From Clostridia bacterium (GTDB lineage: Bacteria > Bacillota > Peptococcia > Peptococcales > SKKY01), in NCBI GenBank assembly GCA_007123515.1, contig SKKY01000112.1, forward strand, positions 1-7,863: a stretch of 7,863 bases of DNA, in the 5' to 3' direction. A program made the translations under genes and the position numbers. The notes below the pieces were generated by a model. It made no database searches and was not told where the DNA came from. It saw only the letters and a program-made list of their open reading frames with translations. Shown here one piece after another: positions 6,048 to 7,863 of this stretch (the first letter of the stretch is position 1; the number at the start of each line of letters is the position of its first letter).

Positions 6048-7100
6048 TTAATATCTAAAGAGCATATAAACACCAAGTAGTAGCATCACCACGCTCGTTA
6101 TTCTTTTTAACAGTAAACCTGCCTTTTTAGTCAGAGCGATTTTTTTAGCCGTTACAATCGCAACAATCAAAATGGTCGCTTCCACCATAATATAGCCGGC
6201 GATGTAGACCATCAGGCCGAGGTGGTAATTGAAGCTTTCTCCTAAAGATGATGCATAAGCACTCCAGATTAAAGGCAATCCGGCTGTACAGGGAAGCTCA
6301 ATCAGTGTTGCAAAAAAAGCCAGCGAAATACTCAATAAGGATAAACTCAGCCAGCTTCTGTTTTCGCTTAGCAGATTCTTTTTACTTTTTTTCTTAAAAA
6401 AGTCAGCCCATTTATCCGGTATGGTCAGCCTGTCAGGATCAACAAGGCCTAAAACAGCGATCCCTAAAATCAAGGCAAAATAAACCCATTTAAAGAAGGG
6501 TATGTAGCTTAGATAGTTAACGACTGAATAAATGCCAAGAATAAAGATGGCATACAGAGCACTTAACGTAATCAGATACAGGGATCCGACTAAGACCAGT
6601 TTTCTCGTATCACGATATCTGAAAATAATGGTCACAATAAACAGCATCGCCCAGATACTACAGGGATTAAATCCATCCAGGATCCCAATTCCGGCCGTTA
6701 TCAAAAGCGGCGAATTGATGGAATCAAACAAGGAAACCGGTGTTCCATTTTCGTAGTCTTCACCAAGGACAATATCAAGTTCGATCAGTCTTTTCATTCT
6801 TTGTTCAATCTGATCGTTAAAGCCAACGAAGGTTTCACCATCGATGTGGATCGTCGGAACCACAACGTTATTAATATCCCATTGCATGGTATAGCTCCGG
6901 GCTCGTACGGGCTCTTCTGATACATCAACTCTGGTAATCGACAGCTGATCATACTGGCTCATAAACTGCTCGGCTTTTTTGCAAGACGGGCAATCATCAA
7001 GATACAAATAGACCACATCGAGAGAATACGAAGCCACCGTCAAAACAAGCATCAGCAAAAATAATACAAAAGCTTTTTTAAGAGGCATCTTCAAGCCCAT
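6048..7100 (-). CDS. thioredoxin-like domain fused to a CcdA/DsbD-type membrane electron carrier
   Basis: Probably moves reducing power across the membrane from the cytoplasm to an outside thiol domain. Residues are numbered from GTG 7103 (351 codons); the preferred start, ATG 7100, is one residue later. A signal anchor lies at about 9-27. A thioredoxin/glutaredoxin-like domain follows (about 28-110), with CPSC at 38-41 and the cis-proline motif VVPTIHIDG at 81-89. The membrane part has six predicted helices at about 130-160, 167-190, 204-221, 252-276, 292-318 and 328-349. Its first and fourth helices hold the paired cysteines of the CcdA fold, GFNPCS (C148) and ELPCTAGLP (C272). The domain order is opposite to DsbD, whose thioredoxin domain is C-terminal. 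AGGAG stands four bases before ATG 7100 and only one base before GTG 7103. It follows the phosphoesterase gene by 39 bases, probably in one transcript. The natural substrate is unknown; no cytochrome c or Dsb partner is in the window. Confidence 0.85.
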   Translation of the reverse strand: MGLKMPLKKAFVLFLLMLVLTVASYSLDVVYLYLDDCPSCKKAEQFMSQYDQLSITRVDVSEEPVRARSYTMQWDINNVVVPTIHIDGETFVGFNDQIEQRMKRLIELDIVLGEDYENGTPVSLFDSINSPLLITAGIGILDGFNPCSIWAMLFIVTIIFRYRDTRKLVLVGSLYLITLSALYAIFILGIYSVVNYLSYIPFFKWVYFALILGIAVLGLVDPDRLTIPDKWADFFKKKSKKNLLSENRSWLSLSLLSISLAFFATLIELPCTAGLPLIWSAYASSLGESFNYHLGLMVYIAGYIMVEATILIVAIVTAKKIALTKKAGLLLKRITSVVMLLLGVYMLFRY

Positions 7101-7139
7101 CACACTCCTGTTCTGTTAAAGCATTAACCGCGCTACCTA

Positions 7140-7856
7140 TTACTCCTTTTCAATTCTGCAAATATGATAGGGAGTAAACCCAACGGCATCGGCACTAACT
7201 AGATGAAAGGATATGCCCCACTTTACTGAGGGAAGACGGTTACCTATCGAGGCATCATGAAGATGCGCATAGATACAGGTTTTTACTCCGTATTCTTCAA
7301 GCAGGTCGATCAAGGCACTTTTTTCATATTTCATATTCGTTGGCGGATAGTGAAGCATCACAATTACCTCCGCCTCCGGATCAGAAACGCTTTCAAGAGA
7401 CAGGCGCAGTCTCTGGATTTCACGCTGGTAAATCTTTTCATCTTCAAGGGTAAAATTATTCTCTCCGGGCACTGTCCACCCCCGGGTTCCGCAAACATAC
7501 AGCCTTTTATTAATCTGTATGGAATTGTTCTGAATAAAAGAAACATTGTCAGGAAAATTCTCTTTCATTTTTTTACTGCTTGTCCACCAGTAATCGTGAT
7601 TACCACGAAGCAATATTTTTCTGCCAGGAAGTGATGAAAGATAAGTAAGATCATACTGCAGATTTTCTAAGCTCATCGCCCAGGAAAAGTCTCCCGGGAT
7701 TAAAACAAGATCGTTGTCTCTGACTGTCTTTTGCCAGTTTTCCCTGATTTTTATATCATGATCTTCCCAGTTTTCTCCAAAGATAGCCATTGGCTTAATC
7801 AGTTCCCCGCCCTCATCGTAGGACAGGTGTAAATCTCCGATCGCCCACACATCCAT
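7140..7856 (-). CDS. calcineurin-like metallophosphoesterase (COG1768-like)
   Basis: A cytoplasmic two-metal phosphohydrolase of unknown substrate. The 238-residue protein keeps the metallophosphoesterase ligands in order: GDLH (D8, H10), GDFSWA (D56), GNHDYWW (N86, H87), LHYPP (H169) and AHLHD (H198, H200). The last motif has Ala where most relatives have Gly-His-x-His. The WAIGDLHLS opening, DFSWA and HDYWW are typical of a small family of about 230-240 residues found in Firmicutes and assigned to COG1768. The ATG at 7856 puts the first beta-strand at the very N-terminus, as in relatives. However, the frame stays open to the right edge and any ribosome binding site lies outside the window, so the start is likely rather than proven. 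The gene ends in TAA TAG and is followed by the thioredoxin-CcdA fusion. Confidence 0.88.
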   Translation of the reverse strand: MDVWAIGDLHLSYDEGGELIKPMAIFGENWEDHDIKIRENWQKTVRDNDLVLIPGDFSWAMSLENLQYDLTYLSSLPGRKILLRGNHDYWWTSSKKMKENFPDNVSFIQNNSIQINKRLYVCGTRGWTVPGENNFTLEDEKIYQREIQRLRLSLESVSDPEAEVIVMLHYPPTNMKYEKSALIDLLEEYGVKTCIYAHLHDASIGNRLPSVKWGISFHLVSADAVGFTPYHICRIEKE

Positions 7857-7863
7857 CAGTTGA

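Noticed and set aside
7115..7128. Small palindrome GTTAA/TTAAC before the thioredoxin-CcdA gene
   Set aside because: A five-pair A/T-rich stem without a T-tract is too weak for a terminator and too short to call an operator.
7257..7634. 125-codon open frame on the plus strand opposite the metallophosphoesterase
   Set aside because: It is the shadow of a gene with all catalytic motifs intact, and its translation resembles no known family.
1..7863. Mobile element, defence system or CRISPR content
   Set aside because: No transposase, integrase, long repeats, terminal inverted repeats or repeat-spacer pattern was seen. Every gene is a recognisable family with a compatible codon style.

Overview
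The window reads as a chromosomal housekeeping segment of a low-to-middle G+C Gram-positive bacterium, most likely an anaerobic member of the Clostridia. The evidence is the rplU-prp-rpmA cluster with the Firmicutes-type N-terminal extension on L27, strong AGGAGG-type ribosome binding sites, a textbook sigma-A promoter, U-rich intrinsic terminators, a DUF975 membrane protein, and a dihydroxy-acid dehydratase that lacks the extra Cys of the [2Fe-2S] type. The genus cannot be fixed from sequence reading alone. All ten genes lie on the minus strand, so transcription runs from high to low coordinates. No rRNA, tRNA, CRISPR array, insertion sequence, phage gene or attachment site was seen.

Region by region, in transcription order. 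7856-6048: a COG1768-like metallophosphoesterase, then a membrane protein that joins an N-terminal thioredoxin-like CPSC domain to a six-helix CcdA/DsbD-type electron conduit. 6028-4922: the ribosomal-protein operon, with promoter (TTGACA, 17 nt, TAATAT), a structured ~110-nt leader, rplU (L21), prp (protease that trims L27), rpmA (L27), and an intrinsic terminator directly behind the rpmA stop codon. 4892-1974: a TtcA-like PP-loop ATPase, the ribosome-assembly GTPase Obg, a DUF975 membrane protein with a very acidic tail, and a strong intrinsic terminator. 1899-1: comEA (membrane-anchored DNA-binding competence protein), then ilvD (branched-chain amino acid synthesis), which runs off the left edge.

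The functional core is ribosome production. L21 and L27 are large-subunit proteins, Prp makes the mature N-terminus of L27, and Obg assists 50S assembly. The TtcA-like enzyme probably thiolates tRNA, so it fits the translation theme, but it sits inside the usually contiguous rpmA-obg pair and behind a terminator. The comEA-ilvD pair is functionally mixed. The redox fusion and the phosphoesterase have no clear link to the ribosomal genes.

No convincing new system was found. The points most worth a second look are the rplU leader, the thioredoxin-CcdA fusion, the TtcA-like gene placed between the terminator and obg, and the unusual G7 ribosome binding site of comEA. Start codons were reassigned for four genes from ribosome-binding-site spacing: ilvD (TTG), DUF975 (ATG 2726), rpmA (ATG 5233) and the CcdA fusion (ATG 7100).
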